Positions 7,973-15,544 of a DNA stretch of 64,000 bases are shown here, piece by piece. Location: contig NZ_LLKN01000002.1 in NCBI RefSeq assembly GCF_002900095.1, positions 2,790,001 to 2,854,000 on the forward strand, written 5' to 3'. A program made the position numbers and the translations under genes. Under the pieces are notes generated by a model that saw only the letters and a list, made by a program, of their open reading frames with translations, did not search any database and was not told where the DNA came from. Origin of the DNA: Salegentibacter mishustinae. GTDB taxonomy: Bacteria > Bacteroidota > Bacteroidia > Flavobacteriales > Flavobacteriaceae. The number at the start of each line of letters is the position of its first letter. Within the stretch, counting starts at the first letter, position 1.

Positions 7973-9946
7973 TTAATATAAATGCCAAGTGAAGGGTCTA
8001 TTTTGACAGTTCGCTGATTGCCTTGTATGAAGAGTTCCATCTTCATATAGCATTATATATTTGGGATAACGATACCTATAGTAACTGTCACTCCCTCCCG
8101 ATAATTGAATAACACTATTTATGAAATCAGTAGTTTGATATTCCTGACACTGAATATTTGAAGCAGATGAATGAATCCCTACGAAATTATAAGTTCCGTC
8201 ATGGCTGGAGGAACCATCATTACTTACGTATTTATATGTGCCATCAGGATAAAAGAAGATATTCTTTGGTTTACCTTCAGCTTCTCCATGGGAACCATAA
8301 TCTATAGTTATGCTATTATTGACAAATCTATTATAACCGTAATTTTTCAAGGTTAGGTTTACACTTATGGTTACCTCCTTATTGTTTGTAGCATCATATA
8401 CGGTTATACCGTAATTTTCAATATTAATATCTTCATTACTCTCGGGATAATAACCTATAACATCTGACCCTGTCCATCCTGTTTCTGAACCATTGCCAAC
8501 TAAAACGGGTACATCATCCAAAGTTAATCTTACGAGATGGGTCATATAGTTTGGTAAAGTCAAATCGTCCCCATTTTCCAAAGTATGTATCACAACAGGA
8601 TTCGAGTAGCCTTCATATTTCCCAATTTGAAGCTTATAATTAGCAGTTTCTTTATTCACCCTTATTTCAAAGAAACCACTTAAGTCGTTAAAATCATCAG
8701 AATATGAGTAATTCAGCTCGGTATCGATGTAATCCTGACTTAGGTTATCGACATCTTTAATTTTTAATTTCAGCTTAAGACCTCCGTCAAAAGAAATTTC
8801 AGCTATCTCAACCTTATCGCTCCCTACAGAAAATTCCATCTTCTCATAAATTTCCATACCCGCTGTAACGGTTTCTATCGGAGATTCTCCTAATTCCCCT
8901 TCATCTACCTCATCCTTATCACTTAAGAACACATTTTCATTAATATATCTTATTGCTTTATTCAGTCTTGTCACAAAAGAATTAAAGAGATTTAAGTCTT
9001 TGAAAAACGTTTGGATGTTTTCATTACCAGAATCTTGGTCCTGGCTATTCAAGCTCCTTTGTTTGATTGCAAAGTTCAATGTCTCTCCAACTTCATGAGT
9101 AAATTCAAGACGACTTACCGCTTGCCTTGATAAGTCAGAGTCTAAATCATTAATAACTACATTCACCTTTTTTATTGCCAAATTTGCTAGATGGTCCAGA
9201 TAATCCTTTGCTTTAAACCATGCAGTAATCGCAACGGCTGCACCTATACCCATGATAATTGGGTTTGGAAAACCTGCAACTGCCATCCCCACACCAATTC
9301 CCAATGCAGCTACAGCAATCCCGTGTTTTCGCAGTAAGGCCATTTCAGATTCTGATTGCCTTGTATAATCATCTCTTAATAAGCCATCAATCATCTCCTT
9401 ATTAGCCTGGTAAAATGCTGCGGCCTGAAATTGCTCTTCGGAAGATGCATCATCAAAAGCTTTCTTGAGCTCTGACCAATACCCTGAGACATATTGAGAT
9501 TCTGGACTAACATCAAAACCGCTTATCTCACCCGTAGCAACAGTTAGCAACTCCTCAAAGGTTACTGATTCAGAACTATTCAATCTCAATTGAGAAATAT
9601 CGTAATGCTTTTCAATATCTAAACCTGACACTTTTAAAGTTGAAATTCCTTCTTCCATATCTGAAGGAACCATGACCATTAAATGATTTTCGTCAACCTT
9701 GACAAGGTTTACATCTCTGCTACCGAAAGTTCCCTGGTACTCATCAGAATTAAGATTTATATTTACTTCAATATTTATAATTTCTGAAGTTTTTACTGAA
9801 GTGCCTGTTAAAGGTGGATTCGATGGGTTTTCAGAAGAACTAGGATTTTCGGTGGGATTAGATGGTGTAGAATCAGGTGAATCCGTTGAGCAGCCGAGGT
9901 TAATAAATAAAACCATAGCTAAAATCAGCTTTAGCGAACGTAACAT
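7973..9946 (-). CDS. Large lipoprotein with central hydrophobic hairpin, function unknown
   Basis: The 657-residue protein has a lipoprotein signal (FINLGC, then a Ser/Pro/Asn-rich linker to about residue 50), so it should be anchored in the outer membrane or periplasm. Residues about 55-120 look like a small beta-sandwich. Residues about 211-245 form two glycine- and alanine-rich hydrophobic stretches joined by FPNP, unusual inside a lipoprotein and resembling a membrane hairpin or glycine zipper. The C-terminal third is Tyr/Asn/Ser-rich and beta-like, ending in a Cys-containing segment. I do not recognise the family. It is transcribed alone, with a palindromic operator candidate 55 bp upstream and a terminator/tRNA-like repeat downstream. 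Confidence 0.75.
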   Translation of the reverse strand: MLRSLKLILAMVLFINLGCSTDSPDSTPSNPTENPSSSENPSNPPLTGTSVKTSEIINIEVNINLNSDEYQGTFGSRDVNLVKVDENHLMVMVPSDMEEGISTLKVSGLDIEKHYDISQLRLNSSESVTFEELLTVATGEISGFDVSPESQYVSGYWSELKKAFDDASSEEQFQAAAFYQANKEMIDGLLRDDYTRQSESEMALLRKHGIAVAALGIGVGMAVAGFPNPIIMGIGAAVAITAWFKAKDYLDHLANLAIKKVNVVINDLDSDLSRQAVSRLEFTHEVGETLNFAIKQRSLNSQDQDSGNENIQTFFKDLNLFNSFVTRLNKAIRYINENVFLSDKDEVDEGELGESPIETVTAGMEIYEKMEFSVGSDKVEIAEISFDGGLKLKLKIKDVDNLSQDYIDTELNYSYSDDFNDLSGFFEIRVNKETANYKLQIGKYEGYSNPVVIHTLENGDDLTLPNYMTHLVRLTLDDVPVLVGNGSETGWTGSDVIGYYPESNEDINIENYGITVYDATNNKEVTISVNLTLKNYGYNRFVNNSITIDYGSHGEAEGKPKNIFFYPDGTYKYVSNDGSSSHDGTYNFVGIHSSASNIQCQEYQTTDFINSVIQLSGGSDSYYRYRYPKYIMLYEDGTLHTRQSANCQNRPFTWHLY

Positions 9947-10000
9947 AATGATATTTTAAGTTAGACCTCTTAAAAATAAATATTTACGATGTTCAATGCC

Positions 10001-10018
10001 ATACCCTTTTATGGGTAT
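10001..10018. promoter_or_regulatory. Palindromic operator upstream of the large lipoprotein gene
   Basis: ATACCCTTTTATGGGTAT has 6-bp perfect arms and matches the inverted site at 471-488 at 16 of 18 bases. It lies 55 bp upstream of the start at 9946. Candidate site for a NarL/LuxR-type regulator; the protein is not identified. Confidence 0.4.
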
Positions 10019-10047
10019 TTTGGTTCGATAAAGTACTTAAAGCAAAA

Positions 10048-10110
10048 AAGCCAACTATCTAAATTTTAGATAATTGGCTTCTTAGTAGCGGGTAAATTTG
10101 AAATATCGAA
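10048..10110 (-). repeat. Terminator plus tRNA-3'-end-like repeat, copy 2
   Basis: In minus orientation, the same 28-bp sequence as copy 1 (here 10083-10110) is followed by a different strong hairpin (10048-10080, arms AAGCCAA and TTGGCTT with an inner TATCTAAA/TTTAGATA stem). It lies downstream of the gene at 10189 and should end its transcript. Confidence 0.65.
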
Positions 10111-10188
10111 CAAATTTTTTGAGGATTTAATTGCGGTAGCCGCACTAAGCACAGAGGCTTAAACAGGAAATGTAAAAGCTTTAAATTT

Positions 10189-10590
10189 TCATTCCTCATA
10201 CCGTTCAAAATAAAGATGAATGTTACCATTCCCCTCATCTACCTTTATAAGATGAAGTTTTCTGTTGTTGACATCAACAAGCTTATGTCTTCCGCTCAGA
10301 AACAAGTTAATTTCACCATCATGATACTTATATGCTTCACCCCAACCAAACCCTAATCCACTTGTTCCAAACGTGGTATCATAATTTATAGACTCCTCAT
10401 CTATTGTCCAAATTGTTCCTCCTTTGCCTTCATTACGAGTATAATCTTCTGAGCCATCAGGATTTTCATATATTTTAGTAATGACATCCCAGCTACCATA
10501 CAACTCTAGAGGTGGTTTATCTACCTCTTTGGTGCAGCTGGTTAGTACTAAAAAGAAAAATAAAATTGAAAGACATTCAGAAAACTTCAT
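10189..10590 (-). CDS. Lipocalin-like lipoprotein
   Basis: The 133-residue protein has a lipoprotein signal ending VLTSC (Cys19). The first beta strand is LYGSWDVITKIYENPDG, a layout seen in lipocalin-like small lipoproteins of Flavobacteriaceae. Their function is generally unknown; small-hydrophobe binding or cell-surface roles are guesses. It lies 12 bp downstream of the beta-barrel gene and is probably co-transcribed with it, under the operator at 11251-11284. Confidence 0.75.
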   Translation of the reverse strand: MKFSECLSILFFFLVLTSCTKEVDKPPLELYGSWDVITKIYENPDGSEDYTRNEGKGGTIWTIDEESINYDTTFGTSGLGFGWGEAYKYHDGEINLFLSGRHKLVDVNNRKLHLIKVDEGNGNIHLYFERYEE

Positions 10591-10602
10591 GAAATAGGAA
10601 GA

Positions 10603-11178
10603 TTAAAATTTATAACCTAAACCAATTTGGAAAGTGTTTACCTTATAAGGAATAAAATCATTTTCGTCCCCTCGTTCTGTCAAACCATAAGCATATTTAA
10701 GGTCAGCGAATAGGTCATCTGTTATATCAAACCCAACACCCACAGCAACATCAACACCAAAACTATTGTCTTCTACATCTTCTTCCCCAATAAAATAGGT
10801 AGCTTGAGGTCCAGCCAAGATGCTTAGGTTCTCGACTACGTAATACTTAGCCAAGACAGCACCATGAATAATGTTGGCTTCGGCTGCTCTCGAATATAGC
10901 ACTTCAGGCTGGATTAAAATTTTATCAGTGGCTGAAAATTCAGCTATCAATCCAGCGTAAAACCCATCTACTGATAAACTTATAACACCTAAATCTACTG
11001 CTACGCTTGAGTAGCCTGCTTTCACGCCAAATCTATTTTTCCTATTTTCTTCTTCTTCCTGTTCTTCAGAAATTTCTTCTTGTTGATTACCTGTGGTTCC
11101 TTCTTCTACAGGTTGTTTCTGTGCAAAAATTGCGAATGTCGTTAAGAATAAAATAGAGCTAAGTAAAATTTTCTTCAT
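10603..11178 (-). CDS. Outer membrane beta-barrel protein
   Basis: The start is taken at 11178, where the signal peptide MKKILLSSILFLTTFAIFA begins; an upstream in-frame start at 11238 would precede the promoter region and is unlikely. After an acidic Glu-rich linker (about 25-45), the remainder has the alternating pattern of an 8-stranded OmpA/OprF-like barrel (RFGVKAGYSSVAVDLG early) and ends NTFQIGLGYKF with the terminal aromatic typical of outer-membrane barrels. A LytTR-type operator and TAnnTTTG promoter lie just upstream, so the neighbouring two-component system likely controls it together with the lipoprotein at 10189. Confidence 0.85.
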   Translation of the reverse strand: MKKILLSSILFLTTFAIFAQKQPVEEGTTGNQQEEISEEQEEEENRKNRFGVKAGYSSVAVDLGVISLSVDGFYAGLIAEFSATDKILIQPEVLYSRAAEANIIHGAVLAKYYVVENLSILAGPQATYFIGEEDVEDNSFGVDVAVGVGFDITDDLFADLKYAYGLTERGDENDFIPYKVNTFQIGLGYKF

Positions 11179-11213
11179 TTTTGATTGTTTAATGTTGATT
11201 ATTAAATTTTTCA

Positions 11214-11221
11214 CAAAACTA
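11214..11221 (-). promoter_or_regulatory. -7 box of the barrel/lipoprotein operon
   Basis: Minus strand TAGTTTTG matches TAnnTTTG. It is 30 bp from the proximal edge of the LytTR repeats, the same distance as at 11909-11916. No -33 box is seen at standard spacing, as expected of an activator-dependent promoter. Confidence 0.55.
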
Positions 11222-11250
11222 TATAACTGTTTTAACAAAAAGTTTTGATT

Positions 11251-11284
11251 TAGTAATCGTATGGAATAGAGTAGTAATCGTCTG
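11251..11284 (-). promoter_or_regulatory. LytTR-type direct repeat operator
   Basis: TAGTAATCGTATG (11251-11263) and TAGTAATCGTCTG (11272-11284) differ at one base and start exactly 21 bp apart, two helical turns, the geometry bound by LytTR dimers. ATCGTNTGG resembles the published AgrA-type consensus. It lies upstream of the beta-barrel gene. Confidence 0.7.
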
Positions 11285-11355
11285 AATTGGCTGTAGGAAA
11301 GTGAGAGTATTAGGCAGCAATTGGAGATGAAGGAAGTGCAATATAGTAAAACAAA

Positions 11356-11414
11356 AAAGCCAGCATTATAGCTGGCTTTATCTCTGTTTAGCGAGTAAAA
11401 TTGAAATATCGAAC
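11356..11414 (-). repeat. Terminator plus tRNA-3'-end-like repeat, copy 3 (diverged)
   Basis: A diverged form of the 28-bp repeat (11388-11414) followed in minus orientation by the hairpin AAAGCCAGC/GCTGGCTTT (11356-11379). Similarity to copy 1 continues further, to AAAGGATAT. It sits downstream of the gene at 11478, as copies 1 and 2 sit downstream of theirs. Confidence 0.6.
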
Positions 11415-11477
11415 CTTTTCCTAAAGGATATAGTTAGAATAGCGGATTTGGTTGATAACGACTTGTAGTATCTACAA

Positions 11478-11852
11478 TCATTCGATTCTAGTCATCTTGT
11501 CTCCGCAACAACTCCTTCTAATAATAATGTTATTATCGCTAATTACTTCGACCGTGTAGACAATACCGCCCATAACTAATTCTTTTGAATCTGGTAAGTA
11601 CTCGTACTCGTACTCAGTTGCGTCAGACTCGTCAAAGGTATCACCGTACATTTGCACTTGGGCACGTTTCTCCGAAAAAACGTAGAAACCTTCTTCTTCT
11701 GGCCATTCATAATTATCCTCATCCATGTATGCTGTAATTTCCCATTTCCCTATTAAAAAATCTGACGAACTTATATCGTCGCTTGAATCCTCCGTACTAC
11801 AGGCTGACACTAAAAATAGAACGAGTACGGATAGTTTAAATAGTCTTTTCAT
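11478..11852 (-). CDS. Lipocalin-like lipoprotein
   Basis: The 124-residue protein has a lipoprotein signal ending LVSAC (Cys18), an acidic Ser/Asp linker and a FLIGKWEITAYMDED start typical of lipocalin-like lipoproteins. Two adjacent cysteines (SCCGD) lie near the C-terminus and could form a disulfide. Its role is unknown. It has its own LytTR operator and -7 box (11909-11979) and its own downstream terminator/repeat, so it is a single-gene unit under the same regulator as the barrel operon. Confidence 0.75.
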   Translation of the reverse strand: MKRLFKLSVLVLFLVSACSTEDSSDDISSSDFLIGKWEITAYMDEDNYEWPEEEGFYVFSEKRAQVQMYGDTFDESDATEYEYEYLPDSKELVMGGIVYTVEVISDNNIIIRRSCCGDKMTRIE

Positions 11853-11908
11853 AAAATTAAGGTTTGGTCTAGTTAAAGTTGACTTGGCTAAAAATATAGT
11901 TGTTCCTA

Positions 11909-11916
11909 CAAATCTA
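11909..11916 (-). promoter_or_regulatory. -7 box of the 11478-11852 lipoprotein gene
   Basis: Minus strand TAGATTTG, an exact TAnnTTTG match, 30 bp from the LytTR repeats at 11946-11979. Confidence 0.55.
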
Positions 11917-11945
11917 AACTTTATGCTATAGAAAAAAATTTCGTT

Positions 11946-11979
11946 TAGTTAACGTATGGAGTTTGGTAGCAATCGTTTG
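11946..11979 (-). promoter_or_regulatory. LytTR-type direct repeat operator
   Basis: TAGTTAACGTATG (11946-11958) and TAGCAATCGTTTG (11967-11979) start 21 bp apart. Same motif, spacing and promoter distance as the site at 11251. The remaining bases of 11980-12248 show no gene. Confidence 0.65.
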
Positions 11980-12248
11980 GTCTGAATATGTTTAAGAGCA
12001 AGCTCATAATCCCAATAAACTTATTCTTGACTCTCAATTGGTAACGGTACCAGAAATTTTTGGGTTGTACTTTATTGAGTGCATCGGACTCACTAAAAGG
12101 AGGCAATAAAACTTTTTCATTCATAACTTACTGAAGTCATGTTTGATAAGATAATAATTGTATCGATTATAGAAAAGTCTCGTAAAGATGAGAAAATTTC
12201 ACAACCAAAAAAACAATGGAATAATATTATTACCAACCTGTATTTGAG

Positions 12249-12638
12249 TTGTTTACATCTTTTTTATTGAAGAAAAAACCTTGGTCAAACTCTAAAAGTG
12301 TAATATTTTTGCTAAAAATAAAATTTATGCTAGAAATAGAGAAAGGCATATATAAACTGAATGAGTTTGGTTTAATATGTCAATATGATAAAATTTCAAT
12401 GACGCTTCTAATGGCAACAGCAGAGCGAGATAATAACGATGTATGGTTCTACCCAGTTTATATATTAAATCAAGAATGGGGTACCGAAAAGGATGCACTA
12501 GATATGGTTGAGTTAATATCAATAGCTAGAATCCAGTTAAACCTACCTCAGAACCCAGACCGTGATTTTAATACGATTAATTTCATAAAATACGGTAATG
12601 GAATTGATGTAACTGACATCAGATATTTTGGGACTTAA
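12249..12638 (+). CDS. Hypothetical protein
   Basis: An open frame of up to 129 residues. The N-terminal 26 residues are low-complexity, and ATG 12327 (102 residues, MLEIEKGIYKL onward) is a credible alternative start. The sequence (KISMTLLMATAERDNNDVWFYPVYILNQEWGT in parts) matches no family I know and has no signal peptide. The last 20 bp overlap the convergent resolvase gene. It could be a small cytoplasmic accessory protein of the island. Confidence 0.4.
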   Translation: MFTSFLLKKKPWSNSKSVIFLLKIKFMLEIEKGIYKLNEFGLICQYDKISMTLLMATAERDNNDVWFYPVYILNQEWGTEKDALDMVELISIARIQLNLPQNPDRDFNTINFIKYGNGIDVTDIRYFGT

Positions 12639-13230
12639 CAATTTGGCTAACTTTTTGGACCGTTCCTAAACTGGTATCCGTGAGCTTGGCTAATTTTCTT
12701 AACGATAAATCCTGATGGTTCCGAATTTCCTTAACAACGTGAGAATACTTCTCAAGAAATTCGGATTCATCCATGGATGAACCCCTAACTCTACCTTTAT
12801 ACCTTCCATTAGCTTTAGCAATTGCTATCCCTTCAAGCTGCCTCTCACGTAGATTTTCTCGCTCCATTTCAGCAACATTACCCAGCACGGACACAATTAA
12901 TTTAAAGACCTGGTTGGGCTTTCCGTTGACCATAGATTCAATACCCAGATTGTCTACCCTAAGCACAACACCATTATCAGTAAAATACTCCAAAGTGGTT
13001 ATCACATCGTAGAGATTCCGTCCCAAGCGGTCCACAGCAGCTACTGATACAAAATCAATAGTTCCTTCTTCAATTGCCTTCATTAATTCCTGGCCCTTTT
13101 CTCTTTCTTTAAAAGCAACTGCACCACTAACAACATCATTATATATTAACTCATCTGGGTGGTTTCGTACTAATTGCCTTTCAAGTTTTTGATTGGGTGA
13201 TGAGATGCGGTTGTATCGTGCTTTTTTCAT
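12619..13230 (-). CDS. Small serine recombinase (resolvase/invertase)
   Basis: 203 residues, typical of the resolvase family. The N-terminal motif YNRISSPNQ provides the catalytic Ser10, VDRLGRNLYD gives the conserved Arg pair, and MERENLRERQLEGIAIAKANGRYKGR is the E-helix/hinge. A helix-turn-helix follows (SLRKLAKLTDTSLGTVQKV). It would resolve co-integrates or invert DNA at short sites. It sits beside a truncated hsdM gene, consistent with past rearrangement here, and converges on the small gene at 12249. Confidence 0.9.
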   Translation of the reverse strand: MKKARYNRISSPNQKLERQLVRNHPDELIYNDVVSGAVAFKEREKGQELMKAIEEGTIDFVSVAAVDRLGRNLYDVITTLEYFTDNGVVLRVDNLGIESMVNGKPNQVFKLIVSVLGNVAEMERENLRERQLEGIAIAKANGRYKGRVRGSSMDESEFLEKYSHVVKEIRNHQDLSLRKLAKLTDTSLGTVQKVSQIVKSQNI

Positions 13231-13326
13231 GTTGGAAGGATTTCCAACAAATATAGGCTATTTAAAAATAATGTACAATTTTAGGGTGGTTATTATTGAA
13301 CAATCGAAGTCATAGTAAAACCGTTG

Positions 13327-13911
13327 TTAAAACTCCGCCACGCAGTATCGTGTTTTGGGTATACTCTTAGGCGAATAAAATTCTCCCTTACCCTTTCCCT
13401 CTTTTAATGCAAATTTGCTCAGGAAATATTCATATACCCTTCCAACAATATCTTCAGCTACATCCTTCTGTGTATCGATGTTATTGATAGTATCGATTAA
13501 TGAGCTAAGCTTACTCACATCCATATTTAGACGTGAAAAATAGTTATCGGGTAAGGCACCTTTTAGAGCAGGATTATTTTTTTCGATAGTAAATAATGCG
13601 GTATCGATTATAATTGCGATATCATCCTGCTTGGTTCTATCTTTCACATAACTCCAACGGGCTTCAGGTGGCAGGTAGAACACATTTTTCATAGTATAGA
13701 ATTCTGTCATATCTATGAACTTCTCTTTGCCTTCTTCTATTAACTCCTGCTTACGTTTTTCAAATTTATCACTGGCGAATTTTAGGAAGATTAAACCCAG
13801 CACCACGTGTTTGTATTCAGAAGACTCTACTGTTCCTCTTAAACTATTGGCAGAATCCCATAGAGATTCTTCCATACTCTTCTGTTTCTTAGCCTTAGTT
13901 TTTTTGGCCAT
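13327..13911 (-). pseudogene. hsdM: Type I restriction-modification methyltransferase subunit, 3'-truncated
   Basis: The N-terminal helical domain of HsdM is clear (MEESLWDSANSLRGTVESSE, VVLGLIFLKFASDKFE, and GRVYEYFLSKFALKEGKGKG). The frame reaches GEFYSPKS, which begins the catalytic domain, then switches to unrelated residues and stops at 194. Full-length HsdM is about 500 residues. The SAM-binding and NPPF motifs are missing, as are hsdS and hsdR, so this is an inactive remnant. The break lies about 100 bp from the resolvase gene. Confidence 0.85.
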
Positions 13912-14195
13912 ATATTATTGGTTCGATTTTTAATAATAATTTGTTAAATATACTAAACTGAAAATTAGATTTACAACAGGTGCCAGCAAAAGTATTCTAG
14001 GCTTTAAGTATAATCATCTAAATGTGCCAACAAGTGCATTTAGGCTAATTAATGTGTACTATCCTTCAGGTTTAGACAACCTAGTGACAGGTGAAACAGA
14101 CCATCCTACAAAAGCGACATCTCATCATATCCTCTCTAATCCCCTATGAAGTATGGATTTTTTCGAAATTAAGAATTGCATTTCACCCAAAATAA

Positions 14196-14235
14196 ATACC
14201 CCCTCCCTCTTAACGATTCCACACTAGGGAGGTAT
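14196..14235. other. C/G-rich hairpin upstream of the Rep gene, candidate replication origin
   Basis: In an AT-rich gap (13912-14485) without genes, ATACCCCCTCCCT and AGGGAGGTAT can pair (CTCCCT/AGGGAG plus ATAC/GTAT) around a 17-base loop. A third C-rich run, CCCCCCTCCCTGG, follows about 20 bp later. Its position 250 bp upstream of a HUH-like Rep gene makes a nick-site or double-strand-origin role possible. No other structure was seen in the gap. Confidence 0.35.
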
Positions 14236-14485
14236 CCGTTGTTACACCCCCCTCCCTGGCCTTTCCAAATATATGCTGAATGATGTGGTCTCAAAATTTA
14301 AGATTAAAAATTGGAGTAATTGTTTGTAGGTGTCCTATTAAGTGGATAGTACAAAAAAAATAAAAACTTGTCGTAAAGTGTTTCCTTTTTGGGATTACTG
14401 CATATATATACAATAGATGCGGGGATAAAAACCTTTATATCCTTCTTGTATCCAGCAATAACCGAAACAAACACAAGCATGACTA

Positions 14486-15109
14486 TTGAAGTATTTACTA
14501 AAAAAAGAATTTATTAAAGAAGCAGACACATCTAAATCTACCTTATATAAATTTTATAAAAAATATCCTAACTTGAAGGAGGAAACAAAACTAGTTCGTA
14601 ACCGTAGATTAATTCCTACCGCGCACATCAAATATTTCTCAACTGAAGCAATGTTGGAAGATAGCTTCAGAAAAGAAGAAAAAATTGAAGAGTTAAAATC
14701 ATTCCTAGACCAGATAAGGAATTGCGAACCTGACGATTTTAGGTTATCACTATGGCGAGCTGATTGGGATATATTTGGCACCATAAGTTATAAATATGAA
14801 TTAAGTAGAAGCCACTGTGAAAGAAAGCTTCGAGAATTGTTTAGGCATTTAGAACATCATTTTCTCCATAAAACTAATCTTAGGATGTTCTTTAATACAG
14901 AGCAATATGAATTACGTGGTGGGCATCACAATCATTTCATAATGCATTGTTCCAACCCAGCAATACTTAAGGACGTCAAAGAATCCATCAAACAATTTTT
15001 TAGCTATGACCGTGTGGACTTGCAACCCTACGACAAATACCGTCCTGCTACTTTCTACATCTGTAAAGACGGTCTTAATGATGAAGACTGGGATGACTTA
15101 GAATTTTAA
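14486..15109 (+). CDS. Putative HUH-type rolling-circle replication protein
   Basis: 207 residues. Three motifs fit Rep/relaxase-type HUH endonucleases: motif I-like FGTISYKY near 93, a metal-binding His cluster RGGHHNHFIMH (about 146-156), and TFYICK near 190 with a candidate nucleophilic Tyr. The N-terminal ~50 residues may form an HTH that reads the DNA (SKSTLYKFYKKYP). Such proteins nick one strand to start replication or transfer. The start is TTG 14486; an ATG at 14479 is in another frame and stops after 12 codons. The call is a motif-based inference. It precedes a terminator and the serine recombinase unit. Confidence 0.5.
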   Translation: MKYLLKKEFIKEADTSKSTLYKFYKKYPNLKEETKLVRNRRLIPTAHIKYFSTEAMLEDSFRKEEKIEELKSFLDQIRNCEPDDFRLSLWRADWDIFGTISYKYELSRSHCERKLRELFRHLEHHFLHKTNLRMFFNTEQYELRGGHHNHFIMHCSNPAILKDVKESIKQFFSYDRVDLQPYDKYRPATFYICKDGLNDEDWDDLEF

Positions 15110-15160
15110 AAATATTTGAAAATTTTAACTGGTAATAATATTGTTACCATTATCAAAATC

Positions 15161-15184
15161 AGGCTCTTATGAGCCTTTTTTTAT
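15161..15184 (+). terminator. Rho-independent terminator
   Basis: AGGCTC-TTAT-GAGCCT followed by a T-run, about 50 bp after the Rep gene. A near-palindrome GGTAATAATATTGTTACC (15131-15148) lies just before it. Confidence 0.8.
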
Positions 15185-15359
15185 TCTAGAACCTTGGCGG
15201 GGGAGAAAAAATATAATATTATTGTGATAGTGATTCAGGCGCCATTTGAATCTTAATTCGCACTCAGCGAAATGCAGTGATTAACCACAGCAAAGAATAA
15301 CCTCCAATGTGAGGACCGAAACTCTCCACGTAAAAATCAAGAGTAGTGGGTGTTTGGAA

Positions 15360-15521
15360 ATGTCAAAAAATTATGAGGATGGGAGTCACAAGGACAACAG
15401 ACTCTCCTTGGAAACGTTACGCTCATACACCAAGTATCAGAATGTAACCGATGAAGAAGGTGAAGCTATCATTGATGATACCATCGCCTTAGCCAGATTG
15501 ATTCTGGACATTATAAAATAA
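15360..15521 (+). CDS. Small conserved-type ORF preceding the serine recombinase
   Basis: 53 residues from ATG 15360 (an in-frame GTG at 15309 is an alternative). The C-terminal half DEEGEAIIDDTIALARLILD is an amphipathic helix. Similar short acidic ORFs often precede large serine recombinases in Bacteroidetes mobile elements, and this one ends 23 bp before the recombinase start. Role unknown; a recombination directionality or accessory factor is a guess. Confidence 0.5.
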   Translation: MSKNYEDGSHKDNRLSLETLRSYTKYQNVTDEEGEAIIDDTIALARLILDIIK

Positions 15522-15544
15522 GTTTAATCAAAACTAAAATAAAA

